Below are positions 26,301 to 41,300 of a stretch of 64,000 nucleotides of DNA, one piece after another. Within the stretch, counting starts at the first letter, position 1; each line of letters starts with the position of its first letter. The notes beneath the pieces are model-generated. The model did not search any database. It was not told the origin of the DNA and saw nothing but the letters and a program-made list of their open reading frames with translations. The position numbers were made by a program, and so were the translations under genes. Source of the DNA: Patiria miniata (taxonomy: Eukaryota > Echinodermata > Asteroidea > Valvatida > Asterinidae); contig NW_024037067.1 in the NCBI RefSeq assembly GCF_015706575.1, positions 3,472,884-3,536,883 on the forward strand, written 5' to 3'.

Positions 26301-29300
26301 TATGAGGTACTCAATACCCTGTTGGTAAAAGAACAGCAGAACATCCCCAGTGAGCAATGCGAGTATGAGGACCACAGGAAAATCTTTTCCCAGAGGGTTA
26401 ACACTGTACCGTATACCCCATACAGTACTTCTTTTCATGAACACAAACACCAATACTGTACTTCTACAATGGCAATAGCTTCTCATTCAAGTTTCCACCA
26501 AAATACCTCCAACTACGACAGTATCATGATTGAACATTTCTGAATGAAAAAATCTGGATCAAAGCCTCCTGGTACCCTGCACATATCAGGTAACTGGCAC
26601 CCAAAGGAGCCAGTCACAGAACAATTCAACATAAAAGGAGAAGTATTTTCTTTGGTTTCTACAAGCCTTCACACATCTGTGAAGACTTGTGGTGACTTTA
26701 ATGAACAAATACCCCGGTACACTGAACAAGAGTTTCTACCTGTACCTTTGAAATTTTTTAAACCAAATTTGAATTTTGCCAGACTTATTTTGCTATGAAT
26801 CTGACTACATGTACTAACATGTTCTTTGTTCGCTTAAATAGAACAGATTCCGTACTTGAAAAAAGCAATATTTCACTTTCTTTCTAAAATTGTGTTAACT
26901 CCTAGTTTTGGGAATACAGTTGAAAGCACCTCCCTGCACTTTCAGAAGTTAACTAAATCTGACAATTAGCAAAAAAAAAGCCATGTTCCCCGATGACCTT
27001 TTCAATATTTCACCAAGTGTTAATGCTTTCAAAGTTCCAGGCAATATGTTTGGGAGATAACATTTTGGAATGACCCGCAAAAAAAAAAATCTCGCAGCAG
27101 TCAAAAGAGACAGCCCTCTGCGATGACCTAGCAAATACAGCTTCGCGGGGAAAGCGTTAAAAACGTCTTCCTCCCTTGGGTTTGAGGGACGCTGAAGAGA
27201 GAAGGACACGGGAGTCTAGACGCGGGAAAAGACAGGGGACCGCACTAGGATCCCTAGATGATTTCCCACGTGGGGTTATTTATGGAAAAGGGAAGCACGG
27301 CTGGAAACGTGGGTCAGCAAGGGGGGAGGGTTCCTGATCAGGGAACAGCGAGACCAGAGCAAACGTTAGCACGGGATTTGCAAAGTAATTCTGACTAATT
27401 GTGCTTTTTTCCCCCCTCTTTAAACTGATACCATGTGCGGTACACCGAAAGGATTTACACAGGAGAAAAAAAAACCTAGGGGAAATTGGATATGGATTGG
27501 GAACAAGCCCACAACCTTCCGAGATATTATTAGGAAAATTCCGTGGAGCTTTGTCGAAACACAGTTAGCGTTTGTCAGGAGTTTCTTTTTTAATTCTAAA
27601 ATTGGAAGGTCTACTTCATGACTTCTGCATGCAAAGCACATGTCACGATGTATCAAAACATGTTGAGAAATGTTTTTAAGATTTGTCACAAGACTTAATT
27701 CTAGACTTTGACATCCCAGCATATAACTGCTGATTTCACTCCAGGTTTTCTCCTGATAATTCCTGGACCAGCTCGGCATTGTTCCTTGCAGAATCTTGGC
27801 ATGTATTCTGATTTGTGGTTGAACCCTAGATTATTGCAACAGTTGGGTGCAGACTGTGGTTTGTCGTTGCATCATGCTATACAGGAAGTCACTTTGGGGG
27901 GATTTTCCCTGCATTTTTCCCTTTCAGCTGTACTCCAAGCCAAATGACCACAAAAATAAAAATCTCAAAAGGCTTCACTAATGATTCCATCACATTTAAA
28001 TGAATATCATTCTATACTCATACGATTTTTACAACACATTAAGTACCGGCGGTACATGTACATGTACTTGTATACATGCATGTACAACAAAGTAAAGTTC
28101 TCAATTTCAAAAAGCAACACACTGTTCATTACCGCTTGTTCTTAACACAATTTTCATAACTTTCTGGGGGGCTACAAAAGGGGAGGGGAAAAGGAAGCTT
28201 AGGTATTAATAGCCGGTTTCCGTTCTTGAGGTCTTCAATGAGCCTGCATCCACCTGGGAGCAATTAAGAATGAGTCAGCAGGGTACCGGGCAAAACCAGT
28301 AAGATTATGTATGAAGCCATGAGCCTTTGTCATCGGTAACTTCACAGGAAAATGGGCACTTTTTCTAAACCGGGATTTTTTTCAGACCAAAACTTCTGCA
28401 ACTGGAGTGTTATAGTTGTGGGAAATCTCCCACAAGAGAATTAGCCATTAAAAAATCATAAATCATTCAATTAGAGACTTTTTAGTCCAAAGGCTAAAAT
28501 TACTCCCCAGATGGAACACAATAGCATACATTCTTTGAGCTTTGTGCTTTGAATTAGAGGAGGCATCAAGCCTCAAGTGAAAAAAAAGTTTAAAAGACTC
28601 CCCCAAAAAACCCAAAAATGTAGGATTTGGTTGACCCCTTCAAAACCCCACCCTCTCCCGTCCTCAACTGGATCCTTCAAAAGCAATAAGGTGTTGAGAA
28701 TTTTGCAAGATTGAGGGAGATATGTGCTAAGACCAAGCAAGTTTTTTTACACTGTGGTAATGTTCAAACCCCTTTAAAGCTTCCAACTACAAAGAGTGAG
28801 CCACTGAGTTCCGGCACGATGACTTTTTGAAAGTTTAAAAGTTGAAAAACTTTCGACAGGAAAAAGGAAAGAGGGTTTATGACAGATGTTGAACGTTTGT
28901 TGTCTTACATTTTTTAATATTTAAAGGAGGTAGTGAACTCTAACTAGAGTAAAAATATGAGATGCCAACAGCCGCTCATCTCCCCTAAGACTCAGCCAGA
29001 CACGCCATTCTGTCTTATTTTTCAGTGAAATCATTCTCAGAAGCGACATTTCTCGGGGCTACCTGGGGATTTCCGAGCGCGACTGCTGCGACAACAAATC
29101 AAAGATGCAAGCGCCTCTCTCGCATCTGTCTGACTGCCATGAGGATCTCTGGAGAACCGCTAGCATTTGAAGTATTTTTGACCCGCGACGCGAGATCAAA
29201 CATCTCAACAGGAGACGTGAAAGGACAAGATAGGGGTGAAAACTAACTAGGACAACCATTAAGAGAGGCAAACAAGTCTTGATGTGAAAGTGCCAAAAAG

Positions 29301-32300
29301 GTAAGCATGCGTGACGACCGCGGACAGAACTCACTCCGAAAATGGACACTTGTGATGGAGTGGACACTTGTAATGAAAGCCAAAAATATATCTGGATTTA
29401 AAAAACATGAAGAGACTGCCCTTTTTTTCCCTTAAAAAAAGGGGGGAAAAAGCAAACTGGAACAATGAGAAAACTGAGACTTGATAAGTACAGAAGTTTA
29501 GCTTCTTAGAAATAGGGCAACAACTTTCACAGTACAATGTCCACGCACACACACATCTGTTTCTTAAAAAGGCACAGCAAATTTGTTTTGGGAAATAAAA
29601 CAGCACATCTGACAGGCCGATGTTGTAAAGGAAGAATATTAAATTTATTTCAAAATTGCAAATTATTTGAATCTTACCTTTTTGGGATCCATGTTGAACT
29701 TCTTGCGGCCTGTGTTCATCTGCTTACTCTTGGAGCCTGTTTTGTTGCTGAAAAAGAAATTTCCAAAAAAAAAAACCCAAATGAAACATGCCACTTTATT
29801 TATCCGTTCAACAAATTTCCTTGATCACAACTGGGGAATACTGTGGCACAACAACAAAAATTGATCAAAAATGACAAAAGTGTTCAAAACATAAATGTAT
29901 AAACCTACCTTGGAATGTCTTGTTAAACATTGTTAGAGCACACATGAACACAATCCAACATGAAATCCGCATCGTTCCCAATGCTTACATGTACATGTAC
30001 ATTCTTCTCCCATTGTTCGAATGCGATGCAAACAAATGCGACACTCGTTTTAATTGAAGATTTAGGTTTCACAACTGGATCGAATTTACTTCCTTGAAAA
30101 CTGAAATATTTAGAAGACTATGAGTATGATCCACATATACACATGACCCAGTAGTATGTCCAAGTTTCTAAACTTACATAAAACATACATGTGAAGTTTT
30201 TATTCTAAATGATGATGGTACGGTGGAAATTTGGTCAACATGTAGAAAATCACTTCATACCAGTACTTGGGAAGATAGAACACAAAGTTGAACTTCAATC
30301 TATCTTGCGCAATATTCCTGGGGTAAGTTTATTACTCGCCATTCTTCTGTTTTGTAATGAATGTTTGGTGTAAATTTACCAAATTCTCACTGTGTGAGGA
30401 TTTTGAAACTTTCGATAATTGTTATCGGTAATTTGTATCTTGTTCTGGTGGCTAAATTTGTCAGTTGTTTTCTGGCGATGAGAAAGTGAAAGTCAGTCAG
30501 TACGACTTTCACTTTCTCTTCTGCCACTAAAAACAATTACTGTGTATGTTGTTGAAGATTTAAAGAAGCGTTTGGACTACTGTACATATTACAAGTGTGC
30601 ATGTATTGGAAAAGGCATATGTATGTACACTGTGTAAGTGCCTAACTCTTTGATGTGACTTATTAAAAGAATTGTTCAATATTTGGTGAACACTGAATAT
30701 TACTAGCAGTACATTTATAAGTATGCATAAATTTAATGTTTACTGTCTTTAAATCCAAATGTGTACCATGTGCTGTCTTTGGTATTAAATGCATGTTTGT
30801 ACATATCCAAGTTGGTATCCTGCCCAAAACAAAGCCAAATCAATAGTGCATCACGGGAACCCTTAAAACACCGAGATCCTTTTCTTATCAAAGCAATTCA
30901 TGACATTTTGCAGTTAGACTTTCTCTTTCTTCTTAAAGAAACCTGATGCCCACACTCAGTGTACATCATGAACCATGAGGTACCGTACATGTATTTTTGA
31001 TCTTCGTAATTTATTCAGGATAAAAAAAAACCCTGTGAAGATTTGACCCTGTGACCCAGCAATGACTTGCCAGATCACAGCTTGCCAAGCCCCGGCTATG
31101 ATTGAAGGCTCCGTGTGAAATCAATATGTGATCTAACACAGCGTCGCCAATTACGCAGCATTTACGGGAACAGGCTTATGCCATATGTATGGGGGCTGGG
31201 TGGAAAATTCATCCAGGTTTTTTAATTTGGAAAAATTTCCAGATTGGAAAACCAGACCATTGACTGGAGGAAAAGTATTCTACAATCAGAAGATGAGACC
31301 TGGTGTGAAGTCTGCTGGAAATAGTTTCCCACATTCGAAATTATTGGGAAGGGGGAGGGGGAAATTTACAACAAAGAAGTTTAAGATACTGTACTGCCAC
31401 CATACCCGTGTCACCACAGAAAAAAAATTCTGAAATGTTTTAATACCTGAGAATAGTCCCCTTTTTGAAGGAACATTTTCTCATCAATTTCTTTACAAGT
31501 AGTGTATTTTCCTATTTCATTGTCAAATATAATCTTTTCCTTTTAAAGTTTTACAGGCCCGTGCTTGTAATGCACAAACAAGGAAGTATTCTGGTAGATA
31601 ATCTAATGATTGACAATTCTTGGGCGATTTTTTTATTTCCTGAACTCCTAGAATTTGATGCATATAGTCATATATGTCCGTGTTAGAAACATTTCAATTT
31701 CATATGTGGTTTATTAAAATGAAACTTAGTTTGGTCATGATGCTACATGTAGTGTACAATTTATGTACAATTGTGGAATACATGTATGTAGGGTTTGAAC
31801 TCTGCCTTGGTACCAGTATACATGTATCTGATGAGTTTATTTCAGCCGCCTTTCTGTTAACATATAGCATACCCCCCTCTCATGGCTGTCCAAAGTCAGT
31901 TTCCACGGCTGTTATAGTTTAAGAAAGTTACTCAATTTAAGAATACAATAAAGCGAGAGGACAAAAGTTTTCAAAACAGCTGTTATAATGTATTTATTCT
32001 TTAAAGTTTCATAACTGTGCACATTTTCCACTTTTTTGAAATGGATATTTTGCATTTTGGAAACAACCTCTTCATTTGTATCACTCAGACTCAGAAAACA
32101 CAAGCCTGACAGTAACATGAGGTCAACTGTTTTAAATTTTCATGAGATTCGTGTCATGGGCCCTTAGACTTGTAAAACTACTCCAAATTTTGAGGGCCCC
32201 TCACACGAACATGATTGAATATAGTACGTAGCTGCACGTGCACCGTATCAAGTTTCATTCCTAAATGTCTACCATGAGGAGAAAAAGGGAAACGTAACTA

Positions 32301-35300
32301 CAGAACCTGGAAACACATCTTCCTGGAGTAAGAAAAACACATGAACAACGGCACATAACCTGACCAGCTTTTCTGACTCAACTTTTCCTGAACGCGTCTG
32401 TTCGGCACGTCTGGTATTCTTATCTGGTTTCCAAGTTAGACCATGCTGACTAATGCATGTAGTCCCCATCACTCATACATTGTTACTGGTCTGATTTGTT
32501 TTATTTATCTGATGGAGTGAGATATAGCAGAATTCTGTGGCAAATGTTATTAGGAGTTATAAATTGAGAGATAAGTTTTGAGAAAAATAATTTTGAGCTT
32601 TGTTCGATGGGGCTTCAACATGAAACATATCTTGCTAGCAGTGTTTAGTTTCGATATTAATCAGATTAACCCTGGTATTGGTGTTGACTTTTTTCTGACA
32701 ATTTTTTTTAGTATGAAAAGCTTTTTCAATAAAGATAAGTACATGTGCAGGTACATGGTTTCTTTTTCTTTATTTGTCACGTGCTCTTGCGAAATCAAGC
32801 TGAAATGGGTAAAGGCCCTAACCGAGACGACTAACGCACCAAAATCGTTAGTTTGAACGGAATTATCTTTGAAAGTCAACCAATAATTTGCATTCAGCCC
32901 CTCCCCTCCTTGCTCAGTTTTTCGCCGGATGTTGCAAGACAACGATGCATGTTTGTTTGTTTGTTGTTTCATTTCTTACCTCCCATCATTGTCCATACTC
33001 TCTAGGTCTGCTGTCACATTGGCGATCTCATTTTCAAGCTCCTGAAAAAAAACCCCGAAAAACACATAAATTATTTCACTTTGTAAGTACCTGTACATTT
33101 CTTTTTTTCACCTTTTTGTCTCTCTATTTTTTATACTCTTGCATGACACTCACATCCAACATGTCCAACAAATTATTTTATTACTGCAACCTACCTTATG
33201 CCCACTGCTTTAACCCAAATCTTAATCCATTTTGGGGGGAACAAATTAAAATGAACTGGGCTTTTCTTACGACTTTACTCACTTTTTGGTTTTCCAAGGC
33301 TTGGTATGGTATCCCACCTTTGAGCAACTTCATGCTCTGTGCGATACGGTTGCGAAATGACTCAATACTGCAGTTTTAACAACAATCATACATAGGCTCC
33401 ACTAATCACAGAGCAAGTATACAAAGCACCAGATGCAGCTTCCCTGCTGTCACCATAAGTCAGTCCTACATGTATTGCGTGCATCCAAGTATTTTATGGC
33501 ATACTTGTACATTATACACGTGTAGGCGTTGAGCAGATGTTACATGAAATACGATTCATAAAATCCACGGAAAAATCCAAACAGCGATAATCCAGGTACA
33601 CGTATTCCACCAAAGTGTGCGTATCAAACATCACAAGACCAGCTCATCTCATAAACGGTACACCTTAACGTCTAAAGAAAATGCACACGCCTTGCTAAAA
33701 ACTCGGTTTCTTTTTGCCTATCCGTTTCTCGTCTGGCTGATCTGCCAATATTCGGTCCAACTCCGACCATGGAAGAGCAGAGGCAATGCTTCGCTAACAC
33801 TCCTCAGTCGACAAAAACACATGGACAGAAACCCAAATCCCCCTGCTCAATTATTCCCGAGTAACTTTTCCACGTGCGGCTTGTGTTTCTGATCAACTCG
33901 TAATAAGGGACATATTAGCATGTCCTACCAGGGAGTCTTTAATAACCGAACCTCTCATGCGGAGCCAGCCAGACCAACCGTAGATTTCATTTCATTTTTG
34001 CGCCGATATCAACCCACATATTAATGTCAAGTCTTCGCTGCATAAAAGTGCACTGTGTATGTAGCTGTTTCAGCTGCCTATCGAAGATTTACATTTTCAG
34101 TACTTCCAGTACACAAACAAAATTAACAATTGATTTTTTTCCCTTACAGTCCAAGGACACTACTGTGTTTATTTTTTTTTTGAGAGAGAGAGTGCACGTA
34201 AGAAATTAAATTATAATCGATACAATGTGATTCCAGAAAAAAAATATGTATCCATGTGTTTAAAGAACTACATGTACTGTAGACCGTAACACCAACAGAT
34301 TTTCTCTAGACACCCTGCCAAATGCAACAAAATGCAACTTGGCTGATTTAAAGAACCCTGCTATTTATGCAACAAATTGCAACAGTGGATTCTGTTGCAT
34401 TGTGGAGTGGAGAGAACCCAGTGCATACCAGCCTTGTCACCAAGCAGTTACCCTGCTAAATGCAACCAAAATGCAACAGTGGACTCTGTTGCATCGACTT
34501 GGCACTATGAGCAGGTACCAGTACCTTGCTAAATGCAACAAGATGCACTTGAGTTGCCTGCTAAATGCAACAAGATGCAACAACCTTTTTACCAATGTTG
34601 CTTTCTGTTGCATTTAGCAGGGTTAGGGTTAAAGTCCGGTGATATGTTTACCATTAAAAATTACAACCATCCTTAATCCATCCCAATCTGACAAATGTGA
34701 GGATTTCGATAGATTTGGAATATTGAGCAGATGCTTTTCACATATTGGACTACCAAGTTAAAAGACTTACAGAGTATTCTACACAGTATACACTGCCTAA
34801 ACGTCCCATTCAGAAAGACGGGGAAATGAAAAATATTTTATCTTTTCTGTACGTACCAAAGTGGTATACCATGTGGTATTTCCTCGACAGTATGCCAAAT
34901 AATTTTCAACACCAAAACCGTCCATTCCCTGAATACTGCGTAATTGTTCTGACAACAAATTTAGAAGTAAATGCCACTATGAACGTTTACGAGAATGGAC
35001 ATCAATACATTCAATTGGATCAACATGTTACTAGTTTCCTTTGTAATGACCGGTGTATTGGGAAATGGCTGCTGAAAAGAATTTTTTGCTTGTATATTTG
35101 AAATTTGATACTTTGTCAGAACACAGAATACAAACAAAGAAGTGTACAAATTACAAAACCAGGGAGATGAAATTTTTAAAGGGCTCATGTGATTTGCCAG
35201 ATCTAATGCAGTCGTTGTTATCATTAATGCACCTTTTGTGTACCTTTGTGAGCAAAGTTTCCCACAAATGTTTTCAACGAGCAAATTTTGGTTTCACAAT

Positions 35301-38300
35301 TTGAACAAAAAACCCCTAAACTAAACAGTGTCTTCCTGAAGTGACATCACAGCAACAGCAAAGCTTGGTTTATTTTTTAAATGTTTAAAATTAAAGAAGT
35401 GCACTTTAAAATAAAATGTACCAAAAATGGATGTTAAATAGTTTTCGTGTACATGTATGTAAGAGGATTTGGAAGTTGCCTAAAATGTGTTCCTAAGAAC
35501 AATATTGGGTCATTGAATGTGCATATTAATAACTGGCCACCCTACCTCACAAGCCGTTCCTCACATTAATATCTAGGGAGTAAGATAACACATTTCACAA
35601 CTTACCCTGATTTCTCGAAGGAGCTGACTCTTAGCTCTACGGATGTCACTCAACAGTTTGATCTCTTCCACAGTAAGATCTACACAAAACGGGTAAAATG
35701 TGGCAGGAAAAGTCGATTTAATCCTCAAAACGTGAATCGCAGAAAAATAATGACATCTTTCTTTGAGATGGGTTTGGCATAGTGCGACACGTTTCCTTGT
35801 AAATTTGGGTGATTAGGATCTTTTAGGACCAAAGTTCGCGGCGTGGCCTTAGCATCCGTAACAACAGGTTCCATCTCGGGAAGCGATCTGCAACGACGCA
35901 CTTCCTGGGATAAAACACAATAGCCGGCTGGAAAAAGAACAGCACAGAGACTTGCTACATAAGGGATCCATAAATTACAAGATACTACAAGCAATGTACA
36001 TTTGCAATACGTTTACGTGTACATTTGTGTTTGTATCAGTATGCATCTGTGACTGTTTGAAATAAAATGTTACACACGTGTATGAAAACTTTATACTTTA
36101 CAATAAGACAAGGTATCGGTAAGGCTAGTAGAGCTGGTCCCAGAGTGCACACAATTCTATTCAATTGATTCAGAGTGGCTATTCACTGGAAGTCTTTTCA
36201 TGCATCTGGTCTACACAATGGGTAATCCTATATGATAGCACTGCCCGGCTCATGAGTGACAGTCAGTCAGGTACACAGAGGACTGTAGTCTGGCCCTCTG
36301 GGACCAGCGACAGTAATAGCCGTAAACTTCAAGAATTTATTAAGTTTGGAGTTAACAGGAGGACAATATAGCTCTAAAATTGTTTGAAACCACATACACT
36401 GTAGCACCACAATTCAGGGGTTTTGTCACACTTTGTAAACGTTTGCATACCACATTATCCCACACATGGTCAAGCCCTTGGCACCACACTACATGTACAT
36501 GTCATAACGGGTAAGTTACAGCAAGGCCATGAGGGTTTTTGTGGCACTAATTACTCTAAACACTGCCTTCTAAAGGATTTAGTCATAAGAGTCAAGCCAA
36601 TTTGAAAGACACAAAAACATTGTATTGTTATTGATGCATACACTTTGAAAAAAAAACAATTTAAAAACATATTTCTCGGTTATCAATACCTTGACAAATC
36701 TGACCCAATCATACGAAAACCAAGTTTTACAAAAGTAAATATTTGGCACATTTGTACAAACATATTTGGCATACTTGTGGTTGTTACAAAGTATTGTTCA
36801 GTTGATGCATTTTTCGTATCAGAAACTATCCTAAACAATGAACAATGGTGTTTATACACATACATGTACATGTGTAAGATGACATTTGATGCACTGTACT
36901 GACTGTTTTTTAATTTGTGCCTCCAATTTCAAGTGAAGTAGAATTCCCATTGAAATCTGACACGTAAAGTGCACTGGCCAGAGATGACTTCAGCAAGTAC
37001 TGCCAGCCAGAACTCGTTTTGTGCACTTCCTTCGCCTTTCCTGTTACTGAGGACAAACTCCCTTCACCTGGTACATGTATGACGACAACCTCTAAAATTA
37101 ACACTGTGATCAATCAACTGGATGAACATACTCAGGATCAAGTTGATTCCATCAATGTATGCAAAGCTTTAGTCAGGATCTGGATTGAAAAAAGTAGGCA
37201 TCAAAGTTGCTGCAGTTTTTATACTTCTACGTATGATTGTATTTATATCAAATTGAATCACGCAAAAAACAAGTGTACAATAAATGGCTAAAAAATTATT
37301 GACAATAAAAAAAAAACAGCTTACAAATATGACAGGCCACCTTTGAGTCATACATACCACTATATATATCACTTGGATTCTAAAAATACAGCAGAGAAAC
37401 TTCAGAACATTTACAGCTTACTTCTATTTACACTATAACCACAAATTCCTTTTTTCAAAGACAGGGTCTGTGCTCCACTGATTTCACATACAATTTCAGT
37501 GATTTCTACTCAAGCCTATCCTCCTACCTTACTTTTCATTTCACATGGTTGACTTCTTGCCACTGCGCTGAAAGAAAACAGTTCACCATCTTGACTGATT
37601 ACAAAGTGTGCTATGCAACTGGCTACTGTCCTTAAGCAGGACACAATACACTCAATTCTGCGGTGGCTCAAAACAGTACACAAACACTTCAATTTATGCA
37701 AAACTGAAGAGGTTTGTTACTTGTCAACAACCCTCTCAAACTGACGATTCCTCAAATACAGGTGTGCCAAGAGACAACACTACATGTAGGTCTAGGATAA
37801 ATCTGTGCGCATACACTTGTAAAGCACTTCCATACATTACTATTTTTAACACCTGCAGTTTGCGACGCATTTTTGAACACTACTCCAACGCACACATCAC
37901 TTTGTTGACAGGCGAGAAAGATTGGCACCCTTGGGGCATAATGGTGTAGTAACCCAACCCGCATAATTTTAATACTTTCAAAACAGGGACGGCTGTCAAA
38001 CTTGGGATGGAGATTTGGCAACACACGGCTCGGGTTACTGATACGAACCAGGTTCTGGCAGGGCCTCAGAGAAAAACTGAAAGGGAAAATTTCAAAGTCA
38101 CCATGACAACGCAAATCCGAGAGGGGAACGGAATACTAACGAGTGTCTATTTTGTAAGGTGTTGCTAAATTGTAACCGACTGATTTCTTTCACTTTAGAA
38201 TTGGCAAAACCTGACCATTTATTCTTTAACCACTGTGTCTTAGAGCCAACAATCTGCTGTGAGTCATATGAGTATACTCACTACTCAATTAATATACTGC

Positions 38301-41300
38301 GCATGATTAAGAAAAACCACAAAACTCTTTAAAGCTCAAAAAACAAAAACTACAAATACATGAATCGCCTCCAAATTTTCCTCAAAAATGTCTCAATTTC
38401 AAGAGATGGACCGTGTTATTAGTTGAAGTTCCTCCTCACTCTTTCTCTAGAAGATCTGTCAACTATTCATTTAACAAGAAGCACTTGCGCTGAGTGTACA
38501 CAACAGAAAGCATTTACGATACCACGGGCACAAGCCTGTAGGTAAACCACAAACACGCAAGCAATCCAACATGCAACACTCCTCCAATCCTAGGTCTGTT
38601 TTAATTGATCCTGTGCTGATGCACACAGGGCCTACAGTGTGTACTTTGCCCCAAGTAGGTCCCCCTCCCTGGGGATCTGACCCTTCTAATCAGCGGTCTG
38701 ACCCCACGCCTTACCAGGCACACGCCAGACTCTGTTCTGTTTTCCCCACAACACTGGGGCTAGTCAGTAAGCAATTCCCCCAGAGGCGTGTCTGGCCGGA
38801 ACTTGTGGAATTTACATCCAATTTACCCAACTTTTTACTATTTCCTCCCAAAGTCCCAAGGATGAAGGTTAATGGATTGTTACTTTTACACACTTATTTG
38901 TACTTGACCTTCAAATTAGCAACCATTAAAAAAAATAAGCGAACTGGAAAATAAAAAGCAAGGACCAAACCAATGTAAGAAGATAGATTAAGACTAAAAC
39001 TACAAATTGAACACATGAAAAGAAGTAAACTAAACCACCACAGCCAATTATGAGTTAGACCTTACATTTGCACAAAATGATTCTTTTTATGTAAAACAAG
39101 GGGCCCTAAATTCACACGTAAACTGTCTTTTCTTAGGCAATAACCGCACTAGGCTTCAGATATAAATGTAATAGCCAAATTATGAAAAGGTTCGGGACCA
39201 TTCGCAACTTTTTACAAAAGTGAAGAAAATTGTAGATCTCCATTCATATAAGGATCCACAAACATTATTCTTTTAATAAATTAGTATCAGCATTTGGACA
39301 AGGAAATAACAACTTTCACACAACATCGGCTCTTTGAGTCAACAGTGGATTTTCCAGTTATTATGCTGTTTCTCTTTCACAAGTTCAATGCTGCAATTGC
39401 AATGGGTCATGATGATTTGACAAAGTGGTACTTCCTCATTGGTGGGTGGTATGTTCTGGATGATTGGCGGGACCCTGCACCAGCACTGAAAGCAGTAAGA
39501 GTACTTAGTGAACAAACACGGCTCTGTTTTGTTGGAGGCGTGCCAGGGATCACACTGCGCCACCAAGGAAAACACGGTGGGCAGGGCTTTTCTTTAGCCT
39601 CAAGGAATAAGTGCAGCCTCAAGAAAAAAGTGCAGCTGGCATTTCTTTTAGTATCCTATCAAGATAGCTGTGGTGCAAGCATGGAGCAATACAAATTCCA
39701 TTACTCCATTGTACAATGTACATGTACATGTATGTACAAGCTACACATGCCATGTCTGCTAAACAGGGAGGAGTAATTTCAAGATATTTGGGGACACTCG
39801 TACTCGGTAAATAACATAAACTTGAAATGCATGTTTGGAATCAAATTATTTTTAAAAGTTGTATTAAATATACTCAGCCATTAATATCAATCCGTTAAAA
39901 AAATGAAACAACTGAAAGTATTGCTTTGCCTTTTTTGTTTGCTTCAAAAAGTTCAGTCTAAATACCATTCTTGACATGTACAATGTACATGTATGGGTAC
40001 TCTGTGTCCCTAAAATATGCTGCCTCAAAAAGTAACGCAAACACACAGATGTCGTAATCTCAAAGTTGCATAGTTCAGGTAGAATATATTTACTTTAAAA
40101 AAATCTCATGTAATACAAATCTAAAGCAAGTCAAAAGTCATGTATAATACAGTATAAACATGCGTTATGATTTGTTTCATAAAGCATGGGGTTTTTTTTC
40201 ATAAGTGTTGCTTATTAGTATGTAAACCCCAATAAATACATGTATCTGAAGTTAAGTACTTATTTGAGTCATCTACCAGCAATCCTTATCTACACTGTAG
40301 GGATCCTTATCTACACTGTAATTCAATGGTTGAAGCGAATTTCTAGGAACTGCGTGGATTCCCACAAAGTTGCTACCATAAAATCTGATGAGTGATAAAA
40401 CTTTATCTTGCTTGCTAATAACCACATGTTGGTAGTTGATTTGGGAGATAAGATGAACTGTAGATGTTTATTCGGATTTTATTTTATGGCCAACACACCC
40501 ACATAATATTTTCCATTCAGTGCAGTTTGTGGACATGGTACAACAACATGTAGGCATTTTGAACTCAGAGTTTACCGACAAAGTGCGACTCAAAACACAT
40601 TTATCAGCACCACAATCCATTTGATTTTGAAGTATCTCTGTATTTAATATTGGGAGCTTTGAAATCATCTGAAACTCTGGAAAACTGAAAAAAAAAAAAC
40701 AATTCTGATTTTAGGCCAAAAAAATAAAAAATTCGGTCTCTGGTCAGACCAAAGTTCCGGAATTGACGCAGGGACGCGGCTTTTTTTTTTTTTTTTCAAG
40801 CTTGGATTGTACAGACAAGGTGGGGTATTATTTTGCTATTTGGTGTCCTCATGTACATTGGTGTCCTCCATAATTTGCCTTGGTGCTCTCGATCATTTGC
40901 CTTGGTGCAATTTCCCATTCCTTGGTGCTCTTTGGTAAAAAAAATTGAGGAGGTGCGGCAATAGAGGGCACTGTTGGAGCTACCGCGGAACATTTTGGAA
41001 AAAAAAAGATTGACGCGCATGATTAAAATCGACGTGCGCGCTGACCAGAGACCGACTTCTAAAATTCCGAATTCTAAATCTAATGCAATTTTCTTGTTTC
41101 TGAATACTTGTTTCTGAAAGTCCCCGATTTTCTACACAATGTACATTTTTGTGTACATTAGGTATTGAACGTTTCACTGCCAATTTTTGCAGCCATAACT
41201 TTGCCATAAAGTTTACTATGTCACAATGACATCATAACCAAACCAGAACTGCAGAAGTCATGAGTGCAATATGAATGCGGAAGAATTCCATATTTATATA

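Noticed and set aside
32888..33379. 163-codon frame on the + strand
   Set aside because: It runs antisense through cytohesin exon 3 and then through T-rich intron; Phe-rich, low-complexity translation.
34615..34635. Telomere-like TTAGGGTT beside the TIR element
   Set aside because: Only about one and a half units; expected by chance and partly formed by the element's terminal GGG.
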